A DNA stretch of 64,000 nt from Mycobacterium paraffinicum (lineage in GTDB: Bacteria > Actinomycetota > Actinomycetes > Mycobacteriales > Mycobacteriaceae): contig NZ_MPNT01000001.1 in assembly GCF_001907675.1 (NCBI RefSeq), positions 372,001 through 436,000 of the forward strand, in the 5' to 3' direction. Position 1 is the stretch's first letter. Every line of letters begins with the position of its first letter. A program made the translations under genes and the position numbers. Under the pieces are notes generated by a model that worked only from the letters and a program-made list of their open reading frames with translations, was not told the origin of the DNA and searched no databases. Positions 1 to 10,622 of this stretch are shown here, in pieces.

Positions 1-826
1 TGTCGCGGGGCGACCCGTTGTCGACCAACAGGCTGATTCCCTTGTGCGCGCATACGAGTTTGACGTCGAGTTCGCGTGCGCGCTGCAGAAACGGAAAGCC
101 GTGCCGTTCGTCGTCGAGCATCCATCCCCCTTGCCAGCCGCCGGCGCCAAGCCGTCCCGGGGTGTAGACCTTCCAGCCGACGGGGTCGAATTCCTCCTTC
201 CATTGCGCCATCTGCTCGATCTCTTCGACCCGTTCGGCGTGTACGACGGCATGGTTGAGCAGGCGCCCGGGACCGGCCATCTCGTCGACGAGGCGACGCA
301 CGGTGGACATTTCGAAGTTGGTCAGGGTGTCCGGCCCGGAGGTGAGCACCGCGACAGCGTTCTCGGTTTCGAGGAAGACGTTGGTCACGTATTCGGCGAG
401 ATCACGGCGGTGCAGATCGTCCATCTCATGCCACCAACTCGGCATGTAGGCGCGGTAGAGCGAATCGATCGCGGGGGAGCTGGCCACCCCTCGGTCGGCC
501 AGGAAGTGTGTCTGCACATCGATCACCGTCTCGGGGCCGCTGAAGATCTCCGCCGCCGCGGCGTCGTCGAGCGTCGCCTCGACCGGGACATCGAAGAACG
601 TCGCGCCCCATTCCTCGTTGAGTGCGCGCAATCCCGCTGCCGTGCCGGATCGGCCGGTCACCAGCCGCTGCGATGCCACATTGCGCCGATCGCCAGCATC
701 GTCGAGCACCGCCGACGTGTGCCTGATCACCCTGCGGTCGGCCGCCGAATATCGCCGCGGCGCATACTCGTCGGTGTTGCGTCGCTGCATGAACAGCGGT
801 GTGGATTCAGGATCGGGCCTGGTCAC
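1..826 (-). CDS. Amidohydrolase (TIM-barrel) family protein, partial
   Basis: The frame is open from a GTG at 826 to the left edge, so the C-terminal part is missing; about 275 residues are visible. An in-frame ATG at 790 is the alternative start. A barrel-strand-like IDVQTHF motif lies about a third of the way in, followed by a segment with paired Trp and an ExEN sequence, as in distant members of the amidohydrolase_2 (PF04909) group. The canonical HxH is not obvious, so metal dependence is uncertain. The gene is monocistronic in this window and lies downstream of the catabolic operon that ends at 917. An inverted repeat 41-53 bp upstream of the GTG (867-879) matches the one found at three other promoters of the island. 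The family call is moderate; the substrate is unknown. Confidence 0.65.
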   Translation of the reverse strand, partial: MTRPDPESTPLFMQRRNTDEYAPRRYSAADRRVIRHTSAVLDDAGDRRNVASQRLVTGRSGTAAGLRALNEEWGATFFDVPVEATLDDAAAAEIFSGPETVIDVQTHFLADRGVASSPAIDSLYRAYMPSWWHEMDDLHRRDLAEYVTNVFLETENAVAVLTSGPDTLTNFEMSTVRRLVDEMAGPGRLLNHAVVHAERVEEIEQMAQWKEEFDPVGWKVYTPGRLGAGGWQGGWMLDDERHGFPFLQRARELDVKLVCAHKGISLLVDNGSPRD

Positions 827-866
827 GGACTCTCAATCAGCTGGAGCGCATCGATACACAATCATT

Positions 867-879
867 TATACAGCGTACA
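867..879 (-). promoter_or_regulatory. Candidate operator, TGTAC-N3-GTACA type (copy 1)
   Basis: On the minus strand the site reads TGTAC GCT GTATA, with one mismatch between the arms, followed by AAAT. It lies 41-53 bp upstream of the amidohydrolase start at 826, in a 90-bp gap. Related sites occur at 7386, 17641 and 22118, each at a promoter of the same island. The assignment as a repressor site is inferred from symmetry and recurrence. Confidence 0.55.
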
Positions 880-916
880 ACGCGCTCCGCGGGGAGTCAC
901 CGCTGGCGGTGGCGGG

Positions 917-1699
917 TTATCCATCCTGCGACAGGCGCTTCTTGAGCGCATCGATGTGACTGCGATGCTCTTGGCTGGTCATCAGCGTGGTGTTCGCCAT
1001 CCGCTCCAGGTCACGCCCGGATGCCCGGTCCAAACGGTCGGCAAGGTCGATGGCCAGCTTGGCCATGCCCACCGCCTCACCCGGCAACGCCGCCAATTTG
1101 GCGACAAAATCCGCCACCTCGTCCGCGAACAAATCCGGCGGGTACACCGCGTGGACCAAGCCGATACGCAACGCCTCCTCGGCGGTCACCGCCTTTCCCG
1201 CCATCACCAGCCACCGCGCCCACGCCGGCCCGACCGTGCGCGTCAGGCGGCTCGTTCCGCCGCTGCCCGGCAGCACACCCAGCTTGATCTCGGGCAGTCC
1301 GAACCGCGCCGGTGTTGCAGCCAGGCGGAAGTCACACGACAGCGCCAATTCGAGCGCCCCGCCTAGGCACGGTCCGTGGGCGGCAACCACGACCGGCTTC
1401 TCGACTTGTTCGAAAAGGTCGAATAGATCGTGAATTTCGCGATACCGGCGACGCAACTTGACCCCGCTGGGGTCCTGATCGTCATCGACCCGGTGGCCAA
1501 CGTCGAAACCGGCGCTGAAGTATTCGCCGCGGCCTGCGATCAACAGGACGCGGAGGGCGCTGTCGTCTGCGAAGGTGGAAATCGCCGTGCGCAAAGCGTT
1601 CTCGGCCTGGCGATCTATCGCGTTGAGCTTGTCGGGTCGATTCCAGGTCAGCGTCAAGACGGGGCCATCACGCGTCAATAATGCGGCAGACTGGGTCAT
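917..1699 (-). CDS. Enoyl-CoA hydratase/isomerase family protein
   Basis: This 260-residue crotonase-fold protein probably hydrates a 2-enoyl-CoA. Both catalytic glutamates of true hydratases are present, at about E117 (GGALELALSCD context) and E137 (LPEIKLG context), unlike the EchA6 homologue later in the window. The start at 1699 is chosen because its ATG overlaps the TGA of the upstream acyl-CoA dehydrogenase (ATGA), and the crotonase fold begins at once; the open frame continues far upstream only by chance. It is the last gene of an operon with two dehydrogenase subunits, an EthD protein and an amidohydrolase. It would act directly after the dehydrogenases in a beta-oxidation-like sequence. 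The substrate cannot be read from the sequence. Confidence 0.9.
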   Translation of the reverse strand: MTQSAALLTRDGPVLTLTWNRPDKLNAIDRQAENALRTAISTFADDSALRVLLIAGRGEYFSAGFDVGHRVDDDQDPSGVKLRRRYREIHDLFDLFEQVEKPVVVAAHGPCLGGALELALSCDFRLAATPARFGLPEIKLGVLPGSGGTSRLTRTVGPAWARWLVMAGKAVTAEEALRIGLVHAVYPPDLFADEVADFVAKLAALPGEAVGMAKLAIDLADRLDRASGRDLERMANTTLMTSQEHRSHIDALKKRLSQDG

Positions 1700-2633
1700 C
1701 TGGACATCAGGGCTCCCCATCGGGCCGTCGCCACCGCGCGGCTGTGCGCTTCGAGCCCGCCCAGTTCGAGGGTCAGCCCCTGCGCCCGGGTGGTGTACAC
1801 GTGCAAAGGGTATTCCGTGGTGAAGCCCATCGCGCCGGTCAGCTGGTGGGTCTCGGCGACCACATGCTTGGCCGCCGCGTTCGCATAGCTGGCTGCTGTT
1901 GCAGCCGTTTCCGGCGCGGCGCCCAGCGCTGCGGCTTCCAAGGCAAGCCAGCGGGTGCCCTCGACGAGCACGGCGCACTCCGCCAGGCGGTGGCGTACGG
2001 CCTGGAATCGGGCGATCGGGTGGCCGAACTGCTCGCGCTGGTTGACGTAGTCGACGGTCAGCCTCAGTGCGGCGGCGAGCCCGCCGGCCTGTTCCACCGC
2101 GCCTCCGACACGCCACCAATTGCGAACGCGGTCACCAGAGCCGGCGCCCAGCCGCGTGCCGCGATCCCAAATTCGATCTGGCACGCGGCCGATGGGGACG
2201 CCGAAGGTGGTTTTCACCGTGTCGATTTCACCGTCGCCAATATCGGTGACGAGCACGGCTCCATCCCCGTCGATACCCAACAGCGTGCGCGCCACGGGCG
2301 CGAACCGCACCAGCGGGGAACCGTCGCATTCGGCCAGTGCGACGGGACCCGCTATCGCGTCGTCGAGCACGGCGGGCGCGACGAGCGCCGACGCTGCGGC
2401 CGCCACCAGGCCGCCGGCACCGGCGACGGCTTCCACGACCAGCGCCGCCTCCAAGGGACCGGTGTCCTCTTCGCGACCGACGCCCAGGTAACCGCCATCC
2501 GTCAACGCCTGCCAGAGCCGGTCATCGTGGGCGCCGACGCCCAGCTGCATCGCCCGCTCGGGGCCCGCCAACCGGGCCAGGATGGTCGACAGGCCGTCGA
2601 GAAGATTCTTTTGATCGTCGTTCAGCAGGTATG

Positions 2634-2637
<4 letters not shown>
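1696..2637 (-). CDS. Acyl-CoA dehydrogenase, short subunit
   Basis: This is a 313-residue acyl-CoA dehydrogenase-like protein, shorter than the usual 380-400. The N-terminal helical domain begins near residue 5, and the C-terminal four-helix domain carries the run QFGHPIARFQAVRHRLAE typical of the family. It overlaps the downstream hydratase by 4 bp and the upstream full-length dehydrogenase (ending at 2634) by 4 bp. In actinobacteria such short/long pairs typically form heteromeric FAD enzymes acting on steroid or other bulky acyl-CoA thioesters (as known for FadE26-27 and FadE28-29). I infer the same alpha/beta arrangement here. FAD-dependent desaturation of an acyl-CoA is the expected reaction. 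Confidence 0.88.
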
Positions 2638-3794
<1,157 letters not shown>

Positions 3795-3796
3795 TG

Positions 3797-4585
3797 TCAG
3801 CGGCGCTTTCCGGCCACCGGCTCCGCGGCCGGGATGGCGTACGGTGTCCACGGGGTACGAATGACGTGTTCCTGGGTGACGAAAGTGGCCGTCGATGCCA
3901 CGTCGAGAAACACTGGCACATCGTCGAAAACGATCTTCTTGTTAATTTCCAATGTCTCCGTCGTGCCATCATCTACGCCGTAGAAGCGCATTGGATCGAT
4001 GAGATCGCGGGGGGTTGCGAAACCTTCCTCGGCGATCGCGTCCGGCGCCCGAGTACTGTCGCCGACCAACGTCCTGACGACCGGGTTGCGCACGTAGCGC
4101 CACTGGGGGTGATAGCGCAGCGAGATCGGCATGTGCACCTCGGCCCAGTGTTGCAGGAACCGCTCGCGGGTCATCGTGCGATTGCGGTGGAGCAGGCTCA
4201 CGGCGTTCACACCTCCTGCAGGGGGGCCATCAGCCGTCACCCACCACCGGGAGACCGTCTCTGTGACGACGTATCCCGTTACCTCGTCACAGAATTCGTT
4301 GAGGAAGCCGCCGGCCTGGCCGAGCTCGTCGGCGGAATCGACCCACAGCGTCACCAGCGCCACCAGCCGGCGGGGTTCCGGACTCGGCTCGCCACTGGAC
4401 ATCTGGGACAGCACGCCACCTCGAACTCGGTCGCGCTCTTCCTCGACGTCGCGCCGGGGCAGCTGCACCGAAACTCCTCGATAACGATCGTCGGCGAACA
4501 CCTCGCGCGCATTGCTCAAGATGGTCGACGCCGACGGTGCCGGGGTGCCGTCGTTCCGGGTTGCTACGTAGACGACCTTTTCCAC
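3797..4585 (-). CDS. EthD-domain protein
   Basis: This 262-residue soluble protein has a ferredoxin-like EthD/dimeric alpha-beta-barrel pattern. The segment around residues 125-170 (LLHRNRTMTRERFLQHWAEVHMPIS) is the EthD signature 'F..HW...H.P'. The N-terminal half is a weaker, possibly second, copy of the fold. EthD proteins accompany P450 systems and polyketide or catabolic clusters, where their role (cyclase, decarboxylase or accessory) is often unknown. The gene sits between an amidohydrolase and the dehydrogenase pair in one operon, so a part in processing a ring or keto-acid intermediate is plausible. That is inference. Confidence 0.72.
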   Translation of the reverse strand: MEKVVYVATRNDGTPAPSASTILSNAREVFADDRYRGVSVQLPRRDVEEERDRVRGGVLSQMSSGEPSPEPRRLVALVTLWVDSADELGQAGGFLNEFCDEVTGYVVTETVSRWWVTADGPPAGGVNAVSLLHRNRTMTRERFLQHWAEVHMPISLRYHPQWRYVRNPVVRTLVGDSTRAPDAIAEEGFATPRDLIDPMRFYGVDDGTTETLEINKKIVFDDVPVFLDVASTATFVTQEHVIRTPWTPYAIPAAEPVAGKRR

Positions 4586-4606
4586 CTGCGCCGCTCCCGC
4601 GTGGTC

Positions 4607-6361
4607 TCAGGCGGCGACGGTCTGGCCGCCCCGGACCAGTCCGCCGGGCCGCGCGTCGGTCAGTTCGCCCTCGGCGACCACGGTCTGGCCGCGCACCAGA
4701 GTTTCGACGTAACCGGTCGACCGTTGGATCAACCGCCCCGCCCCGGCCGGCAGGTCGAATACCTTTTCGGGATAGTCGAGTCCGAGATTGTCCAGGTCGA
4801 TCAGGTTGAGGTCGGCGCGTTTACCCGCGGCCAGCACGCCTCGATCGCGTAGCCCGTAAAAGGCGGCCGGGTCGGCGGTGAGCCGATGCACGGCAGTCTC
4901 CAGCGGGATCCGGGGTCCCCGGGACCGGTCTCGCACCCAGTGCGAGATGAGATAGGTCGTCATGCTGGCGTCGCAGACGATGCCGCAGTGCGCGCCTCCG
5001 TCGCCCAGGCCTTGGATGGTCACCGGGTCCGACATCATGTTGTGCAGGTGGCCGTAGTCGTTGCCGGCGTAATTCAGCAGCGGGAACAGAAGGAATTCCT
5101 TGCCGTTGGCGCCAAGCAAGACGTCGTACGTCACCTCCCAGGGATCGCGGCCCTCGCGCTGGGCAATAGCCGCAATGCTCTGCTCCGGGCCGGGCTCGTA
5201 GTCCAACCGGTCACCGAGCGGATACAACCGCGAGAAAATGCGGTCGATGGACGCGTCGGCCGACGGGCCGAAGTGGTCGTCGGGGGGCTCGGCGAGGATG
5301 CGCGCCTTGAGGTCGGGGTCACGCAGTCGCGCTACCCGCTCGCCCAGCGGCAGATCCATGAGCGACCGATAGCTCGGCCGGTGCCGGAACGGGTTCATCC
5401 GCGACTGGTGGCCCATCAGCATGCCGAACGCCCTGCTCGCGATCTGCGGCCGGATCTGCGCCCCTGCGGCATTGGCTTTGTGCACCGCCGCGAACCAGGT
5501 CTCCCAGTCGTGCGGGTCGTCCTCGTTGACCATGGCCAAGAAGGTCAGCGGGATGCGGTGATCTTGTCCCAGGCGGGTGATCCACTCGATCTCGGCGTCG
5601 ATCGAATGCCGCTGATCGCCACCCAGCGCCCCACCCACACCGGCCGGCACGACTTGCAACACGCCGGTGCCCACTTCTGCCATCGCCGCCGTCAGCGCGT
5701 TGAGTTCCTCCTCTTCGGAGAATGTGCCTGGGACGGGTTCGCCGGACCGGCTCTTGTGCCCGGCGGTGCGACCGAAGGAAAGGCCCAGCGCGCCGGCCTT
5801 CAGGCCGTCGATGACGATGGATCGCATCGCGTCAATATCGGTGGCGGTCGCCACCTCGTGTGCGCGGTCGCCCATGACGTATCCCCGGATGGCGGCGTGC
5901 GGCAGTTGCGCGCCGACATCGACGGCGCGAGGCATACGTTCCAACGCGTCGAGGAACTCGCCGAATGTTTCCCAATTCCATTGAATGCCTTCGGATAGCG
6001 CGCTGCCGGGAATATCCTCCACGCCCTCCATCACGTCGATCAGCCAGTCGTGCCGGTCGTCATGGACCGGGGCGAATCCGATACCGCAGTTGCCCATGAT
6101 CGCGGTTGTCACGCCGTGCCAGCACGACGGGGTCAAGTGAGGATCCCAACTTGCCTGGCCGTCGTAGTGGGTGTGGATGTCGACGAATCCCGGTGTGACG
6201 ACGAGCCCGTCGGCCGCGATCGTCCGTCGCGCGGAGCCGTCGACCTTGCCCACTTCGGCGATCAAGCCATCCGTCACGGCGATGTCGGCGGTCCGGGCCG
6301 CGCGGCCGGTGCCGTCGACGACGGTGCCGCCACGAATGATCAAGTCGTAAGTCACGAGCAA
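4607..6361 (-). CDS. Amidohydrolase, N-acyl-D-amino-acid deacylase-like
   Basis: This 584-residue amidohydrolase_3-type enzyme shows the N-terminal composite beta domain ([14 protein letters not shown]), then the metal-binding [11 protein letters not shown] motif (HxH, about residues 61-63). [10 protein letters not shown] segment and a C-terminal [20 protein letters not shown] repeat of the beta domain follow, as in D-aminoacylases and D-hydantoinase-like hydrolases. It would hydrolyse a cyclic or acyl amide or a related C-N or C-O bond in the cytosol, using one or two zinc ions. It is second in its operon, 5 bp after the PF10118 gene and 21 bp before the EthD gene. Many actinobacterial catabolic clusters carry such proteins without a proven substrate. 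Confidence 0.85.
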   Translation of the reverse strand: MLVTYDLIIRGGTVVDGTGRAARTADIAVTDGLIAEVGKVDGSARRTIAADGLVVTPGFVDIHTHYDGQASWDPHLTPSCWHGVTTAIMGNCGIGFAPVHDDRHDWLIDVMEGVEDIPGSALSEGIQWNWETFGEFLDALERMPRAVDVGAQLPHAAIRGYVMGDRAHEVATATDIDAMRSIVIDGLKAGALGLSFGRTAGHKSRSGEPVPGTFSEEEELNALTAAMAEVGTGVLQVVPAGVGGALGGDQRHSIDAEIEWITRLGQDHRIPLTFLAMVNEDDPHDWETWFAAVHKANAAGAQIRPQIASRAFGMLMGHQSRMNPFRHRPSYRSLMDLPLGERVARLRDPDLKARILAEPPDDHFGPSADASIDRIFSRLYPLGDRLDYEPGPEQSIAAIAQREGRDPWEVTYDVLLGANGKEFLLFPLLNYAGNDYGHLHNMMSDPVTIQGLGDGGAHCGIVCDASMTTYLISHWVRDRSRGPRIPLETAVHRLTADPAAFYGLRDRGVLAAGKRADLNLIDLDNLGLDYPEKVFDLPAGAGRLIQRSTGYVETLVRGQTVVAEGELTDARPGGLVRGGQTVAA

Positions 6362-6366
6362 TCTCC

Positions 6367-7311
6367 TCAGCGATTAATCGATGGGCTCGGCGCGGGCGGG
6401 GCGCCGAAGAACGCTGTCATGTCGGTGCCGCGCTCGTACTCCTCCATCCAGAGCTGCACCCAGTCCGGCAGCGGATGCGTGGCCGGGTCGTGTTTGGGCG
6501 TCTGAGACAACGCCAGCTTCCACATCATTTTGGCGATTGATCTCGCCGGGACGGCGTGAAAAACGCTAGGCACTCCTTCGGCCCCGACTGATGTGGGTAC
6601 GAAGGGCAACCTGCGTTTGAGTTCGCCAGCGAACAGGCCGCTGGTCAGCGCCGCCACGGCGGTAACACCACCCCGGTCCGCCAGCGGCACATGGTGATCG
6701 AAGCCTTGGACGATCGCCATCATGACTTGATTGACATGGTCGAAAATGCTCTTGAGGCGCTTGACGCGATACCAGGGGCTCGGGGTCAGGTATCGGCTCA
6801 GGATCAACGCCGAGCTGCGATGCTCGATCTCCTCGACGAAGTGCCACATCATCAGTGAGGCCACCCGTCGGTCGCCGCCGGCGAAAAGCGAATCCCGGTT
6901 GTCGAGGAAGACCGTCATCAGCGGCGTGAAAGTGGCCTCGATGTTGGCGATATAGGCCAGGTGGTATTCCAACGGGTGCGCCGCCCGCAGCTCGTCGAAC
7001 ATCCGGTTGGTCTCGCGGTACACCTGGTCCAGGCCGGGATACTGTTCGATCAAGGCGATCATGTGCTTGCGGTGGGCGCTCGCATGCTGAGCCTCCTGCT
7101 TGAGGAAGACGTCGGCCTCGGCCGCAACCTCGTCGTCGTCGATTCGTTTGCTCAATTCCCGGACCACGGCCACGATGTAGCGCTCGAATGGCACCGCGAA
7201 GAAGGTGAAAGAGTTGCAAAAAACGCCGAAATTAGGGTTCTCCGGCTGCCACTGGAAGGGCACCGAGGCGTCGAAAGCAAAGGGAAGGGAGCGCAACACC
7301 ACCTTTGTCAT
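6367..7311 (-). CDS. PF10118-type metal-dependent hydrolase family protein
   Basis: This mostly helical 314-residue protein has the arrangement of the 'predicted metal-dependent hydrolase' family PF10118. Carboxylate/histidine pairs lie at E73-xx-H76 and E160/E161...H164, with further glutamates near 43 and 125. This is a ferritin-like diiron pattern, so it may be an oxygenase or dehydrogenase rather than a hydrolase. It is the first gene of the operon that runs to 917, with the TGTAC-N3-GTACA site 75-87 bp upstream of its start. It ends 5 bp before the amidohydrolase. The reaction is unknown; I infer an oxidative or ring-modifying step because of its neighbours. Confidence 0.72.
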   Translation of the reverse strand: MTKVVLRSLPFAFDASVPFQWQPENPNFGVFCNSFTFFAVPFERYIVAVVRELSKRIDDDEVAAEADVFLKQEAQHASAHRKHMIALIEQYPGLDQVYRETNRMFDELRAAHPLEYHLAYIANIEATFTPLMTVFLDNRDSLFAGGDRRVASLMMWHFVEEIEHRSSALILSRYLTPSPWYRVKRLKSIFDHVNQVMMAIVQGFDHHVPLADRGGVTAVAALTSGLFAGELKRRLPFVPTSVGAEGVPSVFHAVPARSIAKMMWKLALSQTPKHDPATHPLPDWVQLWMEEYERGTDMTAFFGAPPAPSPSINR

Positions 7312-7385
7312 GTCCGACTCACCGGCCTTTCTCTACCAAATCGCGCACAGCACACAGTGTCGATCGTCCCACCGCGCGACCTATT

Positions 7386-7398
7386 TGTACAGAGTATA
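7386..7398 (-). promoter_or_regulatory. Candidate operator, TGTAC-N3-GTACA type (copy 2)
   Basis: The plus strand reads TGTAC AGA GTATA; the minus strand reads TATAC TCT GTACA followed by AAAT. It lies in the 89-bp gap between the alpha/beta hydrolase (ending at 7401) and the PF10118 gene (starting at 7311). This suggests that the two gene blocks are separate transcription units under a common regulator. Confidence 0.55.
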
Positions 7399-7400
7399 AA

Positions 7401-8288
7401 TCACCGTAGGGTCGCCTCACCGGACGTTACGGCGGTCGGCGCCTCCCGACCGTCCAGTAACCAGTCCCGGATCTTCGCCCAGATCACGTCGGGCTGTTCG
7501 AGATGCAGGAAATGGCCTGCCCCGTCGATGATTTGACAATCCGAGCCCGGAGCAGGAAGGTGCGCTTCGACGTCGGTCAGCACCTCCGCACCCAAGGCTC
7601 CGTCCTGGGCACCGTGCAGGTAAAGGGTCGGCACCGGCGGCTCGGTCAAGGTGGCGATCGCCTCGTCGAGGGCATCGGGGTCGGCGAAAGCGGGATTGAA
7701 CTGGGCGCGATAGGGCGCGATCACGCCCCCGATGGTCTCGGCGGTCACATAGCCACGCAGCATCGCGATGTCTGAGCTCGCGTCATATCCGGGTGACCAG
7801 TCCGCCCAAAGGCCCTCCCAGAAACCGTCTTTCAGTAGCGCGATTTCTGGGATTGCCGGCTGTTGAATAAACCAGATGTAGAAGGAACGCTTGATTTGGC
7901 GGTAGACGAAGACATCGGTGAGCGCGGTGGTCGGTGGCACCGCCAGCGTGACCAGACGACGGAAGGCGCGCGGAGCCGACGCGACTGCTCCGTAGGCAGC
8001 CATCGCGCCCCAGTCGTGGCCCACCAGGAGCGCTCGCGTGTCACCGCCGAATTCCTCACGCACCGCGTGGATGTGCTTGACGTATGTGCCCGTACTGATC
8101 GGTCGATCCACCACCGACGTATATCCCGGTAGCCATGGCGCCACGACGCGGAATCCGGCCTCGGCCAACTGGGGCGCGAGGTAACGGAAGGTGTACGGGG
8201 TGTCGGGAAAACCGTGCACCAAGATCGCCAGCGGTGCGTCGCGGTTGTCGATGTCGCCGAATGTCAACGGGGCGGCGGCGTCAGTCAT
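7401..8288 (-). CDS. Alpha/beta hydrolase, epoxide-hydrolase/dehalogenase-like
   Basis: This 295-residue alpha/beta-hydrolase-fold protein has an HGFPDTP oxyanion motif at about residues 25-31. The nucleophile elbow is VGHDWGA with Asp at about 92 in place of Ser, and the catalytic His lies in a GAGHFLHLEQP context near the C-terminus. An Asp nucleophile with HGxP is characteristic of epoxide hydrolases and haloalkane dehalogenases, so opening of an epoxide made by the P450 of the same operon is a reasonable guess. It is the last gene of the operon that starts at 17542 and overlaps the SDR gene by 4 bp. Confidence 0.85.
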   Translation of the reverse strand: MTDAAAPLTFGDIDNRDAPLAILVHGFPDTPYTFRYLAPQLAEAGFRVVAPWLPGYTSVVDRPISTGTYVKHIHAVREEFGGDTRALLVGHDWGAMAAYGAVASAPRAFRRLVTLAVPPTTALTDVFVYRQIKRSFYIWFIQQPAIPEIALLKDGFWEGLWADWSPGYDASSDIAMLRGYVTAETIGGVIAPYRAQFNPAFADPDALDEAIATLTEPPVPTLYLHGAQDGALGAEVLTDVEAHLPAPGSDCQIIDGAGHFLHLEQPDVIWAKIRDWLLDGREAPTAVTSGEATLR

Positions 8289-9067
8289 ACCGATTCCCTC
8301 CTGGTCGGGTCGGGGTTGGTTCCCGTGGCGAGCCGTGGTCTGAACTGAACGCTCTCGGCGACAACGGTTTCGGTGGAACGCGCGGTAGCAATGGTCGCGA
8401 CGACCAGTTCGGCGACGTCACTGACGGCGGCCATCGTCTCGGGCAGGCGCCCCTCGCGGCGCCACAGCTCGGTCAACTCCACAACGAGATCCTGATCGGC
8501 CCCGCGCATGAGCTCGGTGTCAGCGGTTGGCCCGATGCCAAGCCGTATCACTCGCAGGTCGGGGTGTTCCAAACGCCATGACCGTAGGATCTCGTCGAGA
8601 GCGGCCTTGCTGGCGGAGTAAGCGGCGGTAGCCGCGGGCGGCCGGCCCACCTTGTCGCTCGATGCGACCGCGATCACCGCGTCTGGCGACAGGTAGGGAA
8701 ATGCAGCACTCAGCACCAGCGCAGGCCCAATCGTGTTGACTGCGAACGCCTCCTTCCACGTGGCCGCGTCGACATGCTCCACTCGTGCGAGCGGGAAAAC
8801 TCCACAGCTGCAGACCAATACGTCGAGCCCAGCGAGCGCCTCCGCGGCTTCAGCAACCGCCCGGGATATCGATGCGGGACTGGTGACGTCGAGTTGGTGC
8901 GCGGTGCCACCCAACTCGACGGCCAGGGCTTCCAACAAGTTGGTCCGCCGGGCCGCCACGGCAACCCGCGCGCCACGCGCGGCCGCGGCGATCGCTACGG
9001 CGCGTCCGATCCCCGACGACGCACCGACGACCAAAACTCCCGCGCCGGCCAGGCCTGTGTCACTCAT
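8285..9067 (-). CDS. Short-chain dehydrogenase/reductase
   Basis: This 260-residue classical SDR has the cofactor loop GASSGIG (about residues 15-21) with an arginine pair after strand 2 (VAARRTN), which suggests NADP(H). The catalytic YSASK lies further on, and the usual NAG segment is replaced by VCSCG. The start at 9067 is chosen because it opens directly into the Rossmann fold and lies 13 bp after the aldehyde dehydrogenase stop; the frame is open further upstream but overlaps that gene. It would interconvert an alcohol and a ketone, possibly the 3-hydroxyacyl-CoA step, since no dedicated 3-hydroxyacyl-CoA dehydrogenase is present in the island. Confidence 0.88.
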   Translation of the reverse strand: MSDTGLAGAGVLVVGASSGIGRAVAIAAAARGARVAVAARRTNLLEALAVELGGTAHQLDVTSPASISRAVAEAAEALAGLDVLVCSCGVFPLARVEHVDAATWKEAFAVNTIGPALVLSAAFPYLSPDAVIAVASSDKVGRPPAATAAYSASKAALDEILRSWRLEHPDLRVIRLGIGPTADTELMRGADQDLVVELTELWRREGRLPETMAAVSDVAELVVATIATARSTETVVAESVQFRPRLATGTNPDPTRRESV

Positions 9068-9080
9068 ATATTGCTGCGGT

Positions 9081-10622
9081 TCATGTATAGGCAACGACCT
9101 TTGTCTCGAGGTACTGCTCGAATCCCTCCAGTCCGTTCTGTCGGCCGACGCCGCTGGCCTTATAGCCGCCGAACGGCGCGTCACCGCCGTAGTAGATTCC
9201 ACCGTTCACCGACATCGATCCGGTGCGGACTCTTCTGGCGAACGCCAGGCCGCGTTCCCTGGAACCGGAGAACACTGCCCCGGACAACCCATACTCGCTG
9301 TCGTTGGCGATCTTCAGCGCTTCGTCCTCGTCGCCGTAGGGCAGCACCACCAAGACGGGCCCGAACACTTCTTCGCGGGCGATCTCGGCGGAATTATCCA
9401 CGCCGGCAACCACTGTGGGCAGAACAAAGGTCCCGCCGGCGATCACGTCGGGCAATTGCTGTGGGGCCGCCCCGCCCACGACGATATCTGCGCCGGCGGC
9501 ACGGGCACGGTCGACGTAGCCAAGGATCCGCTGCTGTTGGCGCCGATTGATCACCGGGCCAAGCAACGTGTCGGGAAGCGCGGGATCCGCGGGCGGGATC
9601 ATCTCGAACATCGCGGCGAGCCGGGTGAGTGCGTCGTCCAGGCGCGTGCGCGGTACCAACAGCCGAGTAGTGATTCCACATCCCTGGCCGGCGTGCAGGC
9701 AAACCCCGGCCATGTTGGGGATGACTGTCTCGATATCGGCATCCTCGAGCATCACTGCGGCCGATTTTCCACCGAGTTCGAGAAAGACGCGTTTGAGCGA
9801 CTCGGCTGCCTTGCCGGCAATCAACCTGCCCACCGCGGTCGAGCCGGTGAAGGAGATCAGGTCGACGCGGCGGTCGGTGACCATCAGCTCGGCGACGAGG
9901 TTGTCAGGCGTTGGGACGACGTTCACCACACCGGGCGGGATGTCGGTGTTCTCGGCGACGAGCCTGCCCAGCCGTGTCGATGTCCATGGCGTATTCGGGT
10001 CGGGCTTGAGCACGACGGTGTTGCCGGTGGCCAAAGCCTGAGCGAGCTTGTTGACGGCAATCTCGAACGGGAAGTTCCATGGGACGATCGCGCCGACGAC
10101 GCCGACGGCCTCCTTCCACACGACACGGTGGTGGCTGTCCCCGCCCACTCCCCCACCATGTAGATCGCGAGACCACGGGAAGGTGTCCATAAGTTCGATG
10201 ACCGAACACAGCGCATCGGCCAGGGACCAATCCAGTTGGGCGATATGGGTTGTCATAACAGGCGCGCCGGCCTCGGCGACGAGTTCGTCTCGAAGTTCTT
10301 CCCGTTCGCCCTCGAGCGCCTCCTGCAATTGCATCAAGCATCGGCGGCGCAGCGCGGCGTCGGTGGACCATTGGGTGTCGTCGAATGCGCGTCGTGCGGC
10401 GGCGATGGCAGCATCCATGTCAGCGGCCGTGCCGGCAGCCGTGGCACCCAACACCCTTCCGGTAGCGGGGCTGACATTGTCGAACGTCTCACCGCTGCTG
10501 GACTCGACAAGTCGACCGGCGATCAGCATCCGAGACTCCGCCCGCGCCGAGGCCCGGTCGTTGACCTCAGCGCTGGATTGCACTACCGGATGCTGATCGG
10601 AGACCACTTGGGGTGCAGTCAT
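9081..10622 (-). CDS. NAD(P)-dependent aldehyde dehydrogenase
   Basis: This 513-residue aldehyde dehydrogenase has all family landmarks: PWNFPF with the oxyanion Asn (about 183), FTGSTAVG nucleotide loop (about 258-265), general base in LELGGK (about E282) and catalytic Cys in GQGC (about 315). It oxidises an aldehyde to a carboxylate, fitting a pathway in which the GMC oxidoreductase or P450 makes an alcohol or aldehyde before CoA activation. The roughly 30-residue N-terminal extension over the usual length is low complexity, and the in-frame ATG at residue 32 could be the true start. It overlaps the downstream end of the hydroxyacid dehydrogenase gene by 4 bp. Confidence 0.93.
   Translation of the reverse strand: MTAPQVVSDQHPVVQSSAEVNDRASARAESRMLIAGRLVESSSGETFDNVSPATGRVLGATAAGTAADMDAAIAAARRAFDDTQWSTDAALRRRCLMQLQEALEGEREELRDELVAEAGAPVMTTHIAQLDWSLADALCSVIELMDTFPWSRDLHGGGVGGDSHHRVVWKEAVGVVGAIVPWNFPFEIAVNKLAQALATGNTVVLKPDPNTPWTSTRLGRLVAENTDIPPGVVNVVPTPDNLVAELMVTDRRVDLISFTGSTAVGRLIAGKAAESLKRVFLELGGKSAAVMLEDADIETVIPNMAGVCLHAGQGCGITTRLLVPRTRLDDALTRLAAMFEMIPPADPALPDTLLGPVINRRQQQRILGYVDRARAAGADIVVGGAAPQQLPDVIAGGTFVLPTVVAGVDNSAEIAREEVFGPVLVVLPYGDEDEALKIANDSEYGLSGAVFSGSRERGLAFARRVRTGSMSVNGGIYYGGDAPFGGYKASGVGRQNGLEGFEQYLETKVVAYT

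Noticed and set aside
44..1366. Long plus-strand open frame of 440 codons across the left end
   Set aside because: The product is His/Arg/Gly-rich with no domain; it is the reverse shadow of the amidohydrolase and enoyl-CoA hydratase genes on the minus strand.
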